Below are positions 16,083 to 24,623 of a stretch of 46,434 bases of DNA, in pieces. The position numbers were made by a program, and so were the translations under genes. The notes beneath the pieces were generated by a model. The model was not told where the DNA came from and ran no database searches. It saw only the letters and a list, made by a program, of their open reading frames with translations. Source of the DNA: Streptococcus loxodontisalivarius (GTDB lineage Bacteria; Bacillota; Bacilli; Lactobacillales; Streptococcaceae). The DNA lies in contig NZ_JAFBEH010000014.1 in assembly GCF_016908645.1 (NCBI RefSeq), forward strand, positions 1-46,434, read 5' to 3'. Positions within the stretch are counted from its first letter, which is position 1. Each line of letters begins with the position of its first letter.

Positions 16083-16891
16083 TAGTCTAATACCCACTCT
16101 CTAATGGCGTGTGCAACGCCGCTGTCATTGTTTGATTTTGTGATGTGTTTGGCAAGTGCTTTGACAGAAGGGACACCATTTTCCATAACGACTGGAGTTC
16201 CAACAACTTCAAGCATAGCACGGTCATTTTCCTCATCACCGATTGCCATAGTTTCATCCATAGTGATTCCTAGCTTATCTGCTAAGTGGATGATAGCATT
16301 GCCCTTGCTGACTTTCTTATCCATGATTTCAAGATAGAAAGGTTTTGATTTGACGATTGTGTACTTGTCGTAGAATTCTTGAGGAATGTTAGCGATAGCT
16401 TGGTCAAGAATCTCAGGCTCATCAATCATCATGATTTTGACGATTTCCTTATCGGCCATCTCTTCTGGTGTACGGTAGTAGATTGGCATATCAACCAGAG
16501 TTGCCTCGTGAACAGTGTATTTACCGATGTTACGGTTAGCCGTGTAGATACCTTCTTTTGTGATGGCGTGCATGTGAACATCTAGTTTACGGCTAAGAAA
16601 TTCAATATCAAGGTAGTCAACATAGGTCAAGGTTTCTTTGACAATGTCCTGACCAGTTGCAGCGTCCTGTACAAGTCCACCATTGAAGGTGATAACATAG
16701 TCACCCTCTTGATTAAGATTGAGCTGGCTAAGTAGGCTCTGGACACCTGGGATGGGACGACCTGTGGCGATAACCACCTTGACACCAGCAGCTTTAGCGT
16801 CTTGAATGGCTTCAAAGACTTCTGAGGTAATCTGACGATCATCTGTAATCAGTGTGCCGTCAATATCAACGGCAACAAGTTTAATAGACAT
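16082..16891 (-). CDS. Cof-type HAD-IIB sugar/nucleotide phosphatase
   Basis: A 269-residue HAD-superfamily hydrolase. Motif I VDIDGT has the nucleophile D9 and acid/base D11; motif II is VIATGRP with the conserved threonine; motif IV is AIGDEENDRAM near 216-226. The large cap between motifs II and III makes it type IIB (YidA/Cof-like), acting on small phosphorylated metabolites. It is the first gene of a two-gene unit with the MurMN-like ligase, which it overlaps by one base; a role in cell-wall precursor metabolism is possible but not shown. GGAG ribosome site precedes the start. Confidence 0.88.
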   Translation of the reverse strand: MSIKLVAVDIDGTLITDDRQITSEVFEAIQDAKAAGVKVVIATGRPIPGVQSLLSQLNLNQEGDYVITFNGGLVQDAATGQDIVKETLTYVDYLDIEFLSRKLDVHMHAITKEGIYTANRNIGKYTVHEATLVDMPIYYRTPEEMADKEIVKIMMIDEPEILDQAIANIPQEFYDKYTIVKSKPFYLEIMDKKVSKGNAIIHLADKLGITMDETMAIGDEENDRAMLEVVGTPVVMENGVPSVKALAKHITKSNNDSGVAHAIREWVLD

Positions 16892-17003
16892 GAAATACTC
16901 CTTTAAATTCTTTCAGAGTTCCTAGTGATTTAGAAATCAGAACTGTCAAAATAAGGACAAGCTAGATTTTTTCATCACTCAAATAATCACTTTCTATTTT
17001 ACT

Positions 17004-17033
17004 AAAAATAAGGCAACTTGTCATGATTGCCTT
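17004..17033 (-). terminator. Terminator of the HD phosphohydrolase gene
   Basis: On the minus strand AAGGCAA and TTGCCTT form a 7-bp stem with a 10-base loop, followed by A and five Ts. Confidence 0.6.
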
Positions 17034-17042
17034 GTTAGTTTC

Positions 17043-18335
17043 TTAGATTAGCTGGTCATTTCGAATATGACTTTTGAAATTTCCTTTAGCTTCTTGGAAT
17101 AAATCATCTTCAAGCAGCATATCCTTGGGAAAATAGAAGCGATGATCACCGTAGTTGCCACCTGATAGCGATTGGATGAGCGGTGAAAGGCTAGACAGTT
17201 CAGCCAGGCTGCCGTCTTTTTGCAGAATATCAATCTGAGTTTGCGGGTGACTGGTTTCGGGGCGGTAGCGATCATAAGGGAGATTAAAGTTAGAATGACA
17301 GCCTGTGTAGTAATTCGTATCGTAGCCGATGGCTTCAATATCTTTACTCAACTCTTGAATGAGCCCCTCCTGTCCTTCCTGGTAGGTAAAGGATTTGAAG
17401 AGTCGGCGGTTGATAAAAGCGTCAGCCAAATCGCTTAAAATATCATCATCCGAGAAAATCCAACTCTGGAAATAAGTATTTAAAACACCGTCATCCAGTT
17501 TGAGATAGTCAGTTAGATTGACCTTTTCTTCGAAAAAGGGGATAAGAGCAGGGCTATTGCTTGCAAAAAAGTTTTTCTGTTGCGGGTAGAGATATTTGGC
17601 GCGCTTGAGGAGATTTTGGAGAATGACCTCCATGGAGCGGCTGGCGGGGTGGAAATAAACCTGCATATACATCTGATAACGGCTGAGCAGGTAATCTTCA
17701 ACGGCGTGCATACCTTGATAGGAGAAGCAGATGCCGTTTGCTTTTGGCTGCATGACACGTAAAATATGGCTGAGCTCAAAATTACCATAGTTGGTCCCAG
17801 TATAATAGGAATCTCTGAGGAGGTAGTCCATACGATCAACGTCAATTTGACTGGAAATAAGCTGGATGACCTGCTGGTTAGGATGGCTATGGTCAATCAC
17901 ACTAGCAACTTGACTAGGAAAATCAGGGGAAACCCGACTTAGAATGCTATTGATTTCAGTATTTTGGCTTGTTATAATAGATTGTGTAAGCGCTTCATGG
18001 TCTGTATCGAAAAGTAGCTCAAAGGTATGAGAATAAGCTCCGTGTCCAATATCGTGGAGCAGGGCACTAACCATGGTTAAGAGAGAATTTTTGCTATCCC
18101 AAATGTCTGCATAGGATTTTTCAAAACGCTCGATAATTGAGCGAGCAATATGATAGGCACCGAGTGAATGAGAGAAGCGGGTATGTTCAGCACCTGGGAA
18201 GACACAGTTGCTAGTTCCCAGTTGTTTAATACGGCGTAGTCTCTGAAATTCTCGACTATTGATTAGATCATAGATAATGTCATGGTCAACTTGAATGTAG
18301 CCATGAATGGGATCTCTGAAATATTTTGCTTCCAT
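17043..18335 (-). CDS. HD-domain dNTP triphosphohydrolase-like protein (YwfO type)
   Basis: A 430-residue metal-dependent phosphohydrolase. The HD motif is complete: H51 in HTRFSHS, H94-D95 in ALLHDIGHGAYSH, and the final aspartate in QIDVDRMDYL near 164-170. The opening DPIHGYI and the QRLRRIKQLG block are shared with dGTPase/SAMHD1-like enzymes, so it probably removes triphosphate from deoxynucleotides and helps balance dNTP pools. Start has AAAGGAGGTC upstream on the minus strand. It is monocistronic. Confidence 0.85.
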   Translation of the reverse strand: MEAKYFRDPIHGYIQVDHDIIYDLINSREFQRLRRIKQLGTSNCVFPGAEHTRFSHSLGAYHIARSIIERFEKSYADIWDSKNSLLTMVSALLHDIGHGAYSHTFELLFDTDHEALTQSIITSQNTEINSILSRVSPDFPSQVASVIDHSHPNQQVIQLISSQIDVDRMDYLLRDSYYTGTNYGNFELSHILRVMQPKANGICFSYQGMHAVEDYLLSRYQMYMQVYFHPASRSMEVILQNLLKRAKYLYPQQKNFFASNSPALIPFFEEKVNLTDYLKLDDGVLNTYFQSWIFSDDDILSDLADAFINRRLFKSFTYQEGQEGLIQELSKDIEAIGYDTNYYTGCHSNFNLPYDRYRPETSHPQTQIDILQKDGSLAELSSLSPLIQSLSGGNYGDHRFYFPKDMLLEDDLFQEAKGNFKSHIRNDQLI

Positions 18336-18497
18336 AAAGACCTCCTTTGGTATTTGAACCTATTATATCAAAAAGGCTTAGGACATTCTTAAGAGAGATA
18401 GAATTTTAAAAAATGGAGATTTTTTGGATACTTTGAGGACTTTTTACGAATAGATAAGTGAAGGAATATTACACATTGTTTTAGGATGTAAAGGAAG

Positions 18498-20327
18498 ATG
18501 ATGAAAAAGAATTATATTACGGCTTTTGATGGTCTGCGAGCAGTAGGAGTACTCGCAGTAATTGCTTACCACCTCTATCCTCAGACAGTTCAGGGCGGCT
18601 ATCTAGGTGTGGTTTTGTTTTTTGTTCTATCTGGCTATCTGATTACAGATCTCTTATCACGTGAGTATAGAAAGAATCAGACTATTGATTTAAAAGGGTT
18701 TTATCTAAGACGTTTCAAGCGTTTGATGCCACTCTTAGTTACTGTATTTTTAGTGACAAGTCTTTATCTGACAGCATTTCAACCTAATATGCTCAATCAG
18801 ATGAGAATGTCTTTTGTATCAGCCTTGCTTTCCTTTTATAATTGGTGGCAGATTGCTAAGGGCGGCAGCTATTTTGCAAATCTTATGGCAGAAGCACCAT
18901 TTAAGCATGTCTATAGCCTAGCTATTGAGGCTCAATTTTATATGATTTGGCCTGTTATTCTTTTGCTAGCTTTTAAGTTGATTAAGCGACGCAGTCTTTT
19001 GATTTTCAGTCTTTTGCTGATAAGTATCCTTTCGGGTCTAGAAATGGCTCTGCTTTATCAACCTGGTCAGGATCCAACTCGAGTTTATTATGGGACAGAT
19101 ACACGCTTGTTCAGTCTACTAATTGGAGCTAGTGCTGCACTAGCTTTTCCAAGTCAAGATCAGAGGCTGGCTAAGTTAGTTAGGGCTAGACAAAAGGGCT
19201 TGAACAGACTTTTTCTGCTTGCTATGCTTTTAATGCTAGCTTCGCTCATTTATTTATCAGGTCAGTCAGATGTGATTTATCGTGGTGGTATGTTTAGCTT
19301 TAGTCTGCTTTCCGCACTCTTGATTGTACTCTCAACTCAGGCTAATCTCTACCTGACACGCTTTTTATCTAATCCCTTGTTTAGGTATCTAGGAGAGCGA
19401 TCTTATGGACTCTACCTTTGGCAAATGCCAGTTTTTACTCTTTTTGAACTTAAATTTCCAGGAGCTACTGGGAGTTGGCTAGTCTTGCTAGAGTTGATTT
19501 TACTCTTAGGGTTAACAGAAATCTTTTATCGTTTGGTTGAAAAACCAGCTCGTTCTGTAAAATGGCAGAGCTTTAAAGAGAAAGGACGAGTATTTTTTGC
19601 AACGCCAGCAACGATTGGAAAAGCAGTTGGAATTTCAAGTTTTTACACTTTAGCTTTCATTGGAATTTTTGCCATGATAGGCATCTTCCAGGCACCAGAC
19701 CTAAGCTACGCTCAAGAAACAATTGCAGCGCAGCTTAGTCAAAATCAGACTAAGGAAAAATTAGGGCAAGCTAGCATGTCTCAAGAGACGATTGAGACGC
19801 TTTCGCAACAATATGAGGTTTCTAGTCAGGTCTTCGTGCAGGAGGAGCCCATTGCGATTGTTGGTGATTCAATGATTGCGATGACTTATGATCATCTTCG
19901 TCAGGCATTTCCGACAGCTTATATCGATGGTATTATTGGTCGTTCTGGTGAGCACGGGGTTCCCATGTTAGAAGAAACTTTGGCACAGATTCCAGATGCT
20001 AAGAAGGTTGTCATTTCCTTGGGAATTAATACGGATGGTCCTGTCATTCTTAATCGTAATACTATTGATCAAATGATGTCAGTCTTGGCTGATAAAGAAG
20101 TTTATTGGATGACCATCAATTTAAGCCAGTCACAATATACTTGGACGGACCAGGTCAATGCAGAATTACAAGCTGCCAGTCAAACTTATGATAATTTCCA
20201 TTTGATTGACTGGTATCAAGCAACGATTGGTCAGGAAAGTGCCTATTTAGCAGAGGATATGACCCATCCAAACCAAGCAGGACAAGTACTCTATACCAAG
20301 ATGATTTTAGAAGCACTAGCGCAATAA
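18498..20327 (+). CDS. oatA: Acyltransferase-3 plus SGNH peptidoglycan O-acetyltransferase (OatA-like)
   Basis: A protein of about 608 residues in two parts. The N-terminal 370 residues hold ten or so membrane segments of an acyltransferase-3 domain, starting with TAFDGLRAVGVLAVIAYHLY (catalytic histidine) and FFVLSGYLIT. After a further membrane segment near 380-400 comes an extracellular SGNH domain: the serine in VGDSMIA near residue 457, the glycine/asparagine block LGINTDG near 510, and the Asp/His pair in DMTHPNQAG near 588-596. This is the layout of OatA/Adr, which O-acetylates MurNAc and gives lysozyme resistance. Two adjacent ATGs (18498, 18501) could both be used; the second fits the AAGGAAG spacing better. 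The product assignment is by architecture. Confidence 0.85.
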   Translation: MMKKNYITAFDGLRAVGVLAVIAYHLYPQTVQGGYLGVVLFFVLSGYLITDLLSREYRKNQTIDLKGFYLRRFKRLMPLLVTVFLVTSLYLTAFQPNMLNQMRMSFVSALLSFYNWWQIAKGGSYFANLMAEAPFKHVYSLAIEAQFYMIWPVILLLAFKLIKRRSLLIFSLLLISILSGLEMALLYQPGQDPTRVYYGTDTRLFSLLIGASAALAFPSQDQRLAKLVRARQKGLNRLFLLAMLLMLASLIYLSGQSDVIYRGGMFSFSLLSALLIVLSTQANLYLTRFLSNPLFRYLGERSYGLYLWQMPVFTLFELKFPGATGSWLVLLELILLLGLTEIFYRLVEKPARSVKWQSFKEKGRVFFATPATIGKAVGISSFYTLAFIGIFAMIGIFQAPDLSYAQETIAAQLSQNQTKEKLGQASMSQETIETLSQQYEVSSQVFVQEEPIAIVGDSMIAMTYDHLRQAFPTAYIDGIIGRSGEHGVPMLEETLAQIPDAKKVVISLGINTDGPVILNRNTIDQMMSVLADKEVYWMTINLSQSQYTWTDQVNAELQAASQTYDNFHLIDWYQATIGQESAYLAEDMTHPNQAGQVLYTKMILEALAQ

Positions 20328-20336
20328 GAAAGTAAG

Positions 20337-20362
20337 GAGGCTATTTGATAGCCTCTTTTTTA
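20337..20362 (+). terminator. Terminator after the OatA-like gene
   Basis: GAGGCTA (20337-20343) pairs with TAGCCTC (20349-20355), followed by a T run. Confidence 0.85.
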
Positions 20363-20370
20363 AATCTGAT

Positions 20371-20408
20371 TTGCTTTTAATGATTGAAATTGCTACAATA
20401 ATAGCAAT
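20371..20408 (+). promoter_or_regulatory. Promoter with a dyad operator over the -10, DUF1934/CDF operon
   Basis: TTGCTT (20371-20376), 17 bases, TACAAT (20394-20399). A perfect 7-bp inverted repeat, ATTGCTA/TAGCAAT (20389-20408, 6-base spacer), covers the -10, where a repressor would block the polymerase. The regulator is unknown; a metal-responsive one would suit the CDF transporter (inference). Confidence 0.5.
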
Positions 20409-20428
20409 GCTTTTCAAAGAGGTATATT

Positions 20429-20815
20429 ATGAAAATTGACATTAATAATAAGATTCTGATGGATCAAGATACGGAACTCATTCGAGAAGTTCACGATTGT
20501 GAATGTGTTGAAAAGGGTGACTATACCTATCTGATTTATCAGAATGAAGAAAAAGAGAAGGTGGTTATCAAGTTCAATCAAGAGGAATTTGTGATGACAC
20601 GTTTCTCTAAGCCCAAGTCTCAGATGCGTTTTTTACCTTTTGAGCAGGCTCTAGTTGCGATTCCGACACCGATGGGACTTCAGCATCTTGTGACGGATAC
20701 AAGTCATTATTTGATTGATGTGGAAAATCAAGTCGTGGAATTGCATTATGCTTTAAAACAACCAGAATCTCAGCAAGTTTTTGCAAATTATCAGTTGAAA
20801 GTGAAGTGGTATTAA
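20429..20815 (+). CDS. DUF1934 (YwiB-like) calycin-fold protein
   Basis: A 128-residue soluble protein with alternating hydrophobic strands, an acidic N-terminus and the block MRFLPFEQALVAIPTPMGL at about 69-88, which I associate with DUF1934/YwiB, a small beta-barrel family of unknown function. There is no signal peptide or membrane segment. It ends one base before the CDF transporter start, so the two are cotranscribed and probably coupled. Confidence 0.7.
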   Translation: MKIDINNKILMDQDTELIREVHDCECVEKGDYTYLIYQNEEKEKVVIKFNQEEFVMTRFSKPKSQMRFLPFEQALVAIPTPMGLQHLVTDTSHYLIDVENQVVELHYALKQPESQQVFANYQLKVKWY

Positions 20816-20816
20816 A

Positions 20817-21749
20817 ATGGAAGAAACGAAACATGGTGGTATGGCTAGTGTTATTGCAGCACTTTTTGCAAATATTCTAGTCGCCATTTCAAAATTTATC
20901 GGTTATGCTCTCTCAGGCTCAACAGCCATGCTTAACGAATCTATTCACAGTATCGTTGACTGTGGTAACCAAATCTTACTCCTTGTTGGTGATAAACAGG
21001 CCAAGCAGGCCTCTAGTAAGCAGCACCCCTTTGGTCAGGCGCGTGCTAAGTATTTCTACTCAACTATTGTTGCAATGATGCTCTTCTTCGCTGGGGGTGC
21101 ACTTGGTATCATGGAAGCAGTAGAAAAACTTTCCGAGGAAGGTCACGGCGTTGAGAATGCAGGAATCGTTATTGGAATCTTGATTTTTGGTATGATTGTT
21201 GAGAGCTTTAGTCTGCGTGTTGCCTTTAAGGAAATTGCAGAGCTAAACAGACAAAAACTCCCTCTCTTCAAATTCTTAAGAGAGAGTCGCCACAGTGAAA
21301 TCTTGATTATCTTTGCTGAGGATACCTGTGCGGTTGTCGGTCTTGTTCTTGCACTTTTAGGTACTGTCCTGTCATTGGTGACTGGAAATGCCTTCTACGA
21401 TGCTTTCTCAGGTCTGTTAATCGGTATCATGCTTTGTTTGGCAGCCCTTTTCCTTGCAAGAGAATTTTACAGTCTCTTGATTGGTGAAAGTGTAACTGAG
21501 GAAGATTTGACAATCATCAGCTCAGCCTTTGACCGTGAAGAAGTTAAACATTTGATTGATATTAAAACAATTCACTTGAGTGCAACGGATATCCTAGTTA
21601 CTGCTAAGATTGAAATCAACTCACCTTATGTGGTTGATGGCTCTGCTATTATCAATAGTATCGAAAAAGATATTCGTTCAAAAATTCCAGACTACACCAT
21701 CTATATCTATATTGAAACGGATACTTATATGGAGAATTATGAGCGCTAG
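20817..21749 (+). CDS. Cation diffusion facilitator (CDF) family metal transporter
   Basis: A 310-residue membrane protein with five to six membrane segments in the first 215 residues and a cytoplasmic ferredoxin-like C-terminal domain. The metal-site residues of the family are seen in membrane segment 2 (NESIHSIVD, residues about 42-50) and segment 5 (EDTCAVVG, about 169-176); the second site has E where many Zn/Fe members have H or D. GQARAKYFYS after segment 2 matches the ZNT9-like subgroup. The likely role is export of Zn, Mn, Co or Fe in exchange for protons; the metal is not determined. It sits one base after the DUF1934 gene and shares its promoter. Confidence 0.85.
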   Translation: MEETKHGGMASVIAALFANILVAISKFIGYALSGSTAMLNESIHSIVDCGNQILLLVGDKQAKQASSKQHPFGQARAKYFYSTIVAMMLFFAGGALGIMEAVEKLSEEGHGVENAGIVIGILIFGMIVESFSLRVAFKEIAELNRQKLPLFKFLRESRHSEILIIFAEDTCAVVGLVLALLGTVLSLVTGNAFYDAFSGLLIGIMLCLAALFLAREFYSLLIGESVTEEDLTIISSAFDREEVKHLIDIKTIHLSATDILVTAKIEINSPYVVDGSAIINSIEKDIRSKIPDYTIYIYIETDTYMENYER

Positions 21750-21752
21750 AGC

Positions 21753-21781
21753 TTGAAAATTCTGTAAATTTCTTGTATGAT
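21753..21781 (+). promoter_or_regulatory. Promoter of the riboswitch-controlled P-type ATPase gene
   Basis: TTGAAA (21753-21758), 17 bases, TATGAT (21776-21781), just upstream of the aptamer. Confidence 0.7.
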
Positions 21782-21789
21782 AGTAAGTA

Positions 21790-21883
21790 CATCAAGGGAG
21801 TAGCAGACGGTTTTTAACCGTGATATGGTCGTCAATACGAAATCTAGTGATTTCCGGCTTTATCTTAAACAGCGAGACTTGTT
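21790..21883 (+). ncRNA. yybP-ykoY manganese riboswitch
   Basis: The leader contains the hallmark AAGGGAGTAGC (21794-21804), a first hairpin ACGG/CCGT, then TGGTCGTCAATACGA, a hairpin AATC/GATT region and CCGGCTTTATC, ending AGCGAGACTTG. The block order matches the yybP-ykoY aptamer, whose Lactococcus version lies before the yoaB P-type ATPase and binds Mn2+. The closing P1 helix pairs CAAG (21793-21796) with CTTG (21878-21881). That same CTTG is part of the 5' arm of the terminator, so Mn2+ binding should favour read-through and switch the exporter on. Confidence 0.9.
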
Positions 21884-21906
21884 TTTAATTAAACAGGTCT
21901 CTTTTT
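21874..21906 (+). terminator. Riboswitch expression-platform terminator
   Basis: GAGACTTGTTT (21874-21884) pairs with AAACAGGTCTC (21891-21901) over 11 bp with one G-U, followed by five Ts. It competes with the aptamer closing helix. Confidence 0.9.
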
Positions 21907-21940
21907 CTATGCAAAAAGGGGCCAAAGAAAGGAAAAAAGG

Positions 21941-24577
21941 ATGAAATCTTTTTATCAAAAGGAAACTGATGACGTCATCAAGGAATTAGGCTCGTCAGTT
22001 GATGGTTTGACCTCTAGCGAGGTGACTAAGCGTCAAGAGCAGTATGGTCTCAATGAGCTGCTAGAAGGGGAGCGTGCTAGCGCCTTCCAAATCTTCTTGG
22101 ATCAGTTCAAGGATTTGATCGTTATCATCTTGATTATCGCAGCCCTTATCTCAGGGGCAACTGGAGATTTTGAATCTTCTATTGTTATCATTGTGGTCTT
22201 GATTATCAATGCCATCTTGGGAACAAGTCAAACGCTTAATGCACAGCGTTCTGTCGATAGTCTTAAACAGCTGTCTGTTCCAAAGGTTAAGGTTGTTCGT
22301 GATGGCGTTAAGCAAGAAATCGACTCAACTCATGTGACAGTCGGTGATATTGTTGACTTTGAAGCTGGTGATATGATTGCTGCTGACGCTCGTATCCTCG
22401 AAGCTAGCTCCCTCCAAGTTAATGAATCAGCCCTTACTGGTGAAAGCCATGCGGTTGACAAATTTGTAGATGTTGTCGCAGACGAAGTTGTGGTCGGTGA
22501 CCAGACCAACATGGTCTTTACCTCATCTCAAGTAACGTACGGTAAAGGTCGTGCAGTTGTTACAAGTATTGGTCAGGAGACAGAAATCGGTAAAATTTCT
22601 GCCCTTCTCCAAGGTGCTTCAAGCGGTAAATCACCATTACAACGCTCTATCGATGACTTTTCTAAAAATCTTTCAATCGGAATCATCATTCTCTGTATCG
22701 TAGTCTTCGGTCTTAACTTTGCCGTTTCACATAATTTTGCTAGCGCAGCTATGTTTGCCATCGCCCTTGCCGTGGCAGCTGTACCAGAAGCCCTAGCCTC
22801 AATCATCACTATCGTTGAGTCTCTTGGGTCACAAAAGCTGGCGCAGGAAAATGCTATCATGAAAGACATCAACTCTGTTGAGACACTTGGTTCTGTTTCT
22901 ATCATTGCATCTGATAAAACAGGTACCCTCACACAGAACAAGATGACTGTTAATGATGTTTACCTCAACGAAACGCTTATCAATCCTGATAAGATCGATC
23001 TTTCAGACCGTGCAGGGCAATTGCTCATGCACACCATGGTACTTGCTAACGATTCTTTCATCAATGAAGATCAAAAAGTTGGTGACCCAACTGAGATTGC
23101 CTTGATTGAACTTGGTCGCAAGTACGGTATTATCGAGCAAGAAGCGCGTGCTAACTACACTCGTATCTCTGAATTGCCATTTGACTCTGTCCGTAAGTTT
23201 ATGTCAACACTTCAAGTCATTGAAGGTGAAAAACTCATGTTGACTAAAGGGGCGACTGATGAGCTTCTTAAACAGACCAGTCATATCTTGATCAATGGTC
23301 AAGTTCGTGAATTGACTCAAGAAGATACGGTTAATATTCTTGAGCAAAATAATGCCTTCGCAGAAGAAGGACTTCGTGTTCTTGGTTATGCCTACCGTAC
23401 ATTTGAAGGTGATGAGCTCAGCCTTGAAGACGAAAAAGGATTGACCTTTGTTGGTTTGACATCAATGATTGACCCACCTCGTGAGGAATCTAAAGACGCC
23501 GTTCATAAAGCGATTAAGGCTGGTATCAAGCCAATCATGATTACAGGTGACCACGTTGTTACTGCTCGCTCAATCGCTCGTAAGATTGGTATCTTTAGTG
23601 AAGGTGACATGGTTATCGACGGATTGACTTTGGAAGCCATGTCAGATGAAGAATTGGCGCGTGATCTTGAGAAAATTTCAGTCTATGCCCGTGTTGCACC
23701 AGAGCATAAGATTCGTATCGTGAATGCTTGGCAGGCTAAAGGTAAAATCGTTGGGATGTCAGGTGACGGTGTCAACGACGCGCCAGCCCTTAAACAAGCT
23801 GATATCGGTATTGCCATGGGTATTACAGGTTCTGAGGTTTCAAAAGACGCTTCTGATATGATCTTGACAGATGATAACTTTGCAACAATCGTTAAGGCTG
23901 TTACTATCGGACGTAACCTCTTTGCCAATATCAAGAATGCTATCAAGTACCTCTTGACTGGTAACTCATCAGCGATTATCGTGGTTATTTTGACAACTCT
24001 TATGGCTTTCTTTGATAGCAAGTTTGTCGTGCCATTCTTGGCTATTCAGTTGCTCTTTATCAACTTGGTGACAGACTCTCTTCCAGCCATTGCCATCGGT
24101 ACTGAGGCTGGTACAGACGCTGTTCTTGATGAAGCTCCACGTGATCCTAAAGAACCAATCTTGACTAAAGCAACCTTCACATCAGTTGTGATTGAGGCTA
24201 TTATCATTGCAGTTGCTGTTATGGCTGGTTATCTTCTTGGTATCCAAGCTGACCATGGTATTGAGGTTGTCGGTAAAGCAAGTTATGCAACAACTTACGC
24301 TTTCCTTATTCTCTGTCTTGGACGTCTCTTCCACGGATTTAGCTGTCGTAGCGAATTGCCGCTTTCAAAAATTGGTGTCTTTTCAAATAAAAACACGGTT
24401 TATGCTTTCCTAGTGGGAGTTGCCCTAATCGCCCTTATCATCTTTGTACCAGCAGTTAGCGGTATGTTTGGTGTTATGCCTCTTGATTTTGGTCAAATCT
24501 TGACTATTCTTGTTTTGGCATTCCTACCAACACTCCTTATTCAGTCAATTAAAATGATCCGTTATAGCGGTAAATAA
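21941..24577 (+). CDS. mgtA: P2-type cation ATPase, Mn2+/Ca2+ exporter (MgtA/CaxP/YoaB type)
   Basis: An 878-residue P-type ATPase. In order: N-terminal actuator-like segment, TM1-2 near 55-95, the TGES loop near 166-169, TM3-4 with VPEALASI near 280-287 (PEAL in place of the PEGL of SERCA pumps), the phosphorylation site SDKTGTLTQ near 324-332, the nucleotide domain, the hinge SGDGVNDAPALKQ near 607-619, and six C-terminal membrane helices. The Mn riboswitch in front is the strongest clue to the cargo: it would raise expression when Mn2+ is high, so export of Mn2+ (and perhaps Ca2+) is expected. The pneumococcal counterpart is known as MgtA or CaxP. GAAAGGAAAAAAGG is the ribosome site. Confidence 0.92.
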   Translation: MKSFYQKETDDVIKELGSSVDGLTSSEVTKRQEQYGLNELLEGERASAFQIFLDQFKDLIVIILIIAALISGATGDFESSIVIIVVLIINAILGTSQTLNAQRSVDSLKQLSVPKVKVVRDGVKQEIDSTHVTVGDIVDFEAGDMIAADARILEASSLQVNESALTGESHAVDKFVDVVADEVVVGDQTNMVFTSSQVTYGKGRAVVTSIGQETEIGKISALLQGASSGKSPLQRSIDDFSKNLSIGIIILCIVVFGLNFAVSHNFASAAMFAIALAVAAVPEALASIITIVESLGSQKLAQENAIMKDINSVETLGSVSIIASDKTGTLTQNKMTVNDVYLNETLINPDKIDLSDRAGQLLMHTMVLANDSFINEDQKVGDPTEIALIELGRKYGIIEQEARANYTRISELPFDSVRKFMSTLQVIEGEKLMLTKGATDELLKQTSHILINGQVRELTQEDTVNILEQNNAFAEEGLRVLGYAYRTFEGDELSLEDEKGLTFVGLTSMIDPPREESKDAVHKAIKAGIKPIMITGDHVVTARSIARKIGIFSEGDMVIDGLTLEAMSDEELARDLEKISVYARVAPEHKIRIVNAWQAKGKIVGMSGDGVNDAPALKQADIGIAMGITGSEVSKDASDMILTDDNFATIVKAVTIGRNLFANIKNAIKYLLTGNSSAIIVVILTTLMAFFDSKFVVPFLAIQLLFINLVTDSLPAIAIGTEAGTDAVLDEAPRDPKEPILTKATFTSVVIEAIIIAVAVMAGYLLGIQADHGIEVVGKASYATTYAFLILCLGRLFHGFSCRSELPLSKIGVFSNKNTVYAFLVGVALIALIIFVPAVSGMFGVMPLDFGQILTILVLAFLPTLLIQSIKMIRYSGK

Positions 24578-24582
24578 AAAAG

Positions 24583-24613
24583 AAATCAGCAGAAAATTTT
24601 CTGCTGATTTTTT
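24583..24613. terminator. Bidirectional terminator between the ATPase and metallophosphoesterase genes
   Basis: AAATCAGCAGAAAA and TTTTCTGCTGATTT form a 14-bp perfect palindrome flanked by A and T runs, serving both convergent genes. Confidence 0.9.
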
Positions 24614-24623
24614 GTTTGCAATT

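Noticed and set aside
16919..16949. Promoter for the HAD gene (TTGACA with TAGGAA on the minus strand)
   Set aside because: The spacing is 19 bases and the -10 is poor; left out as a feature.
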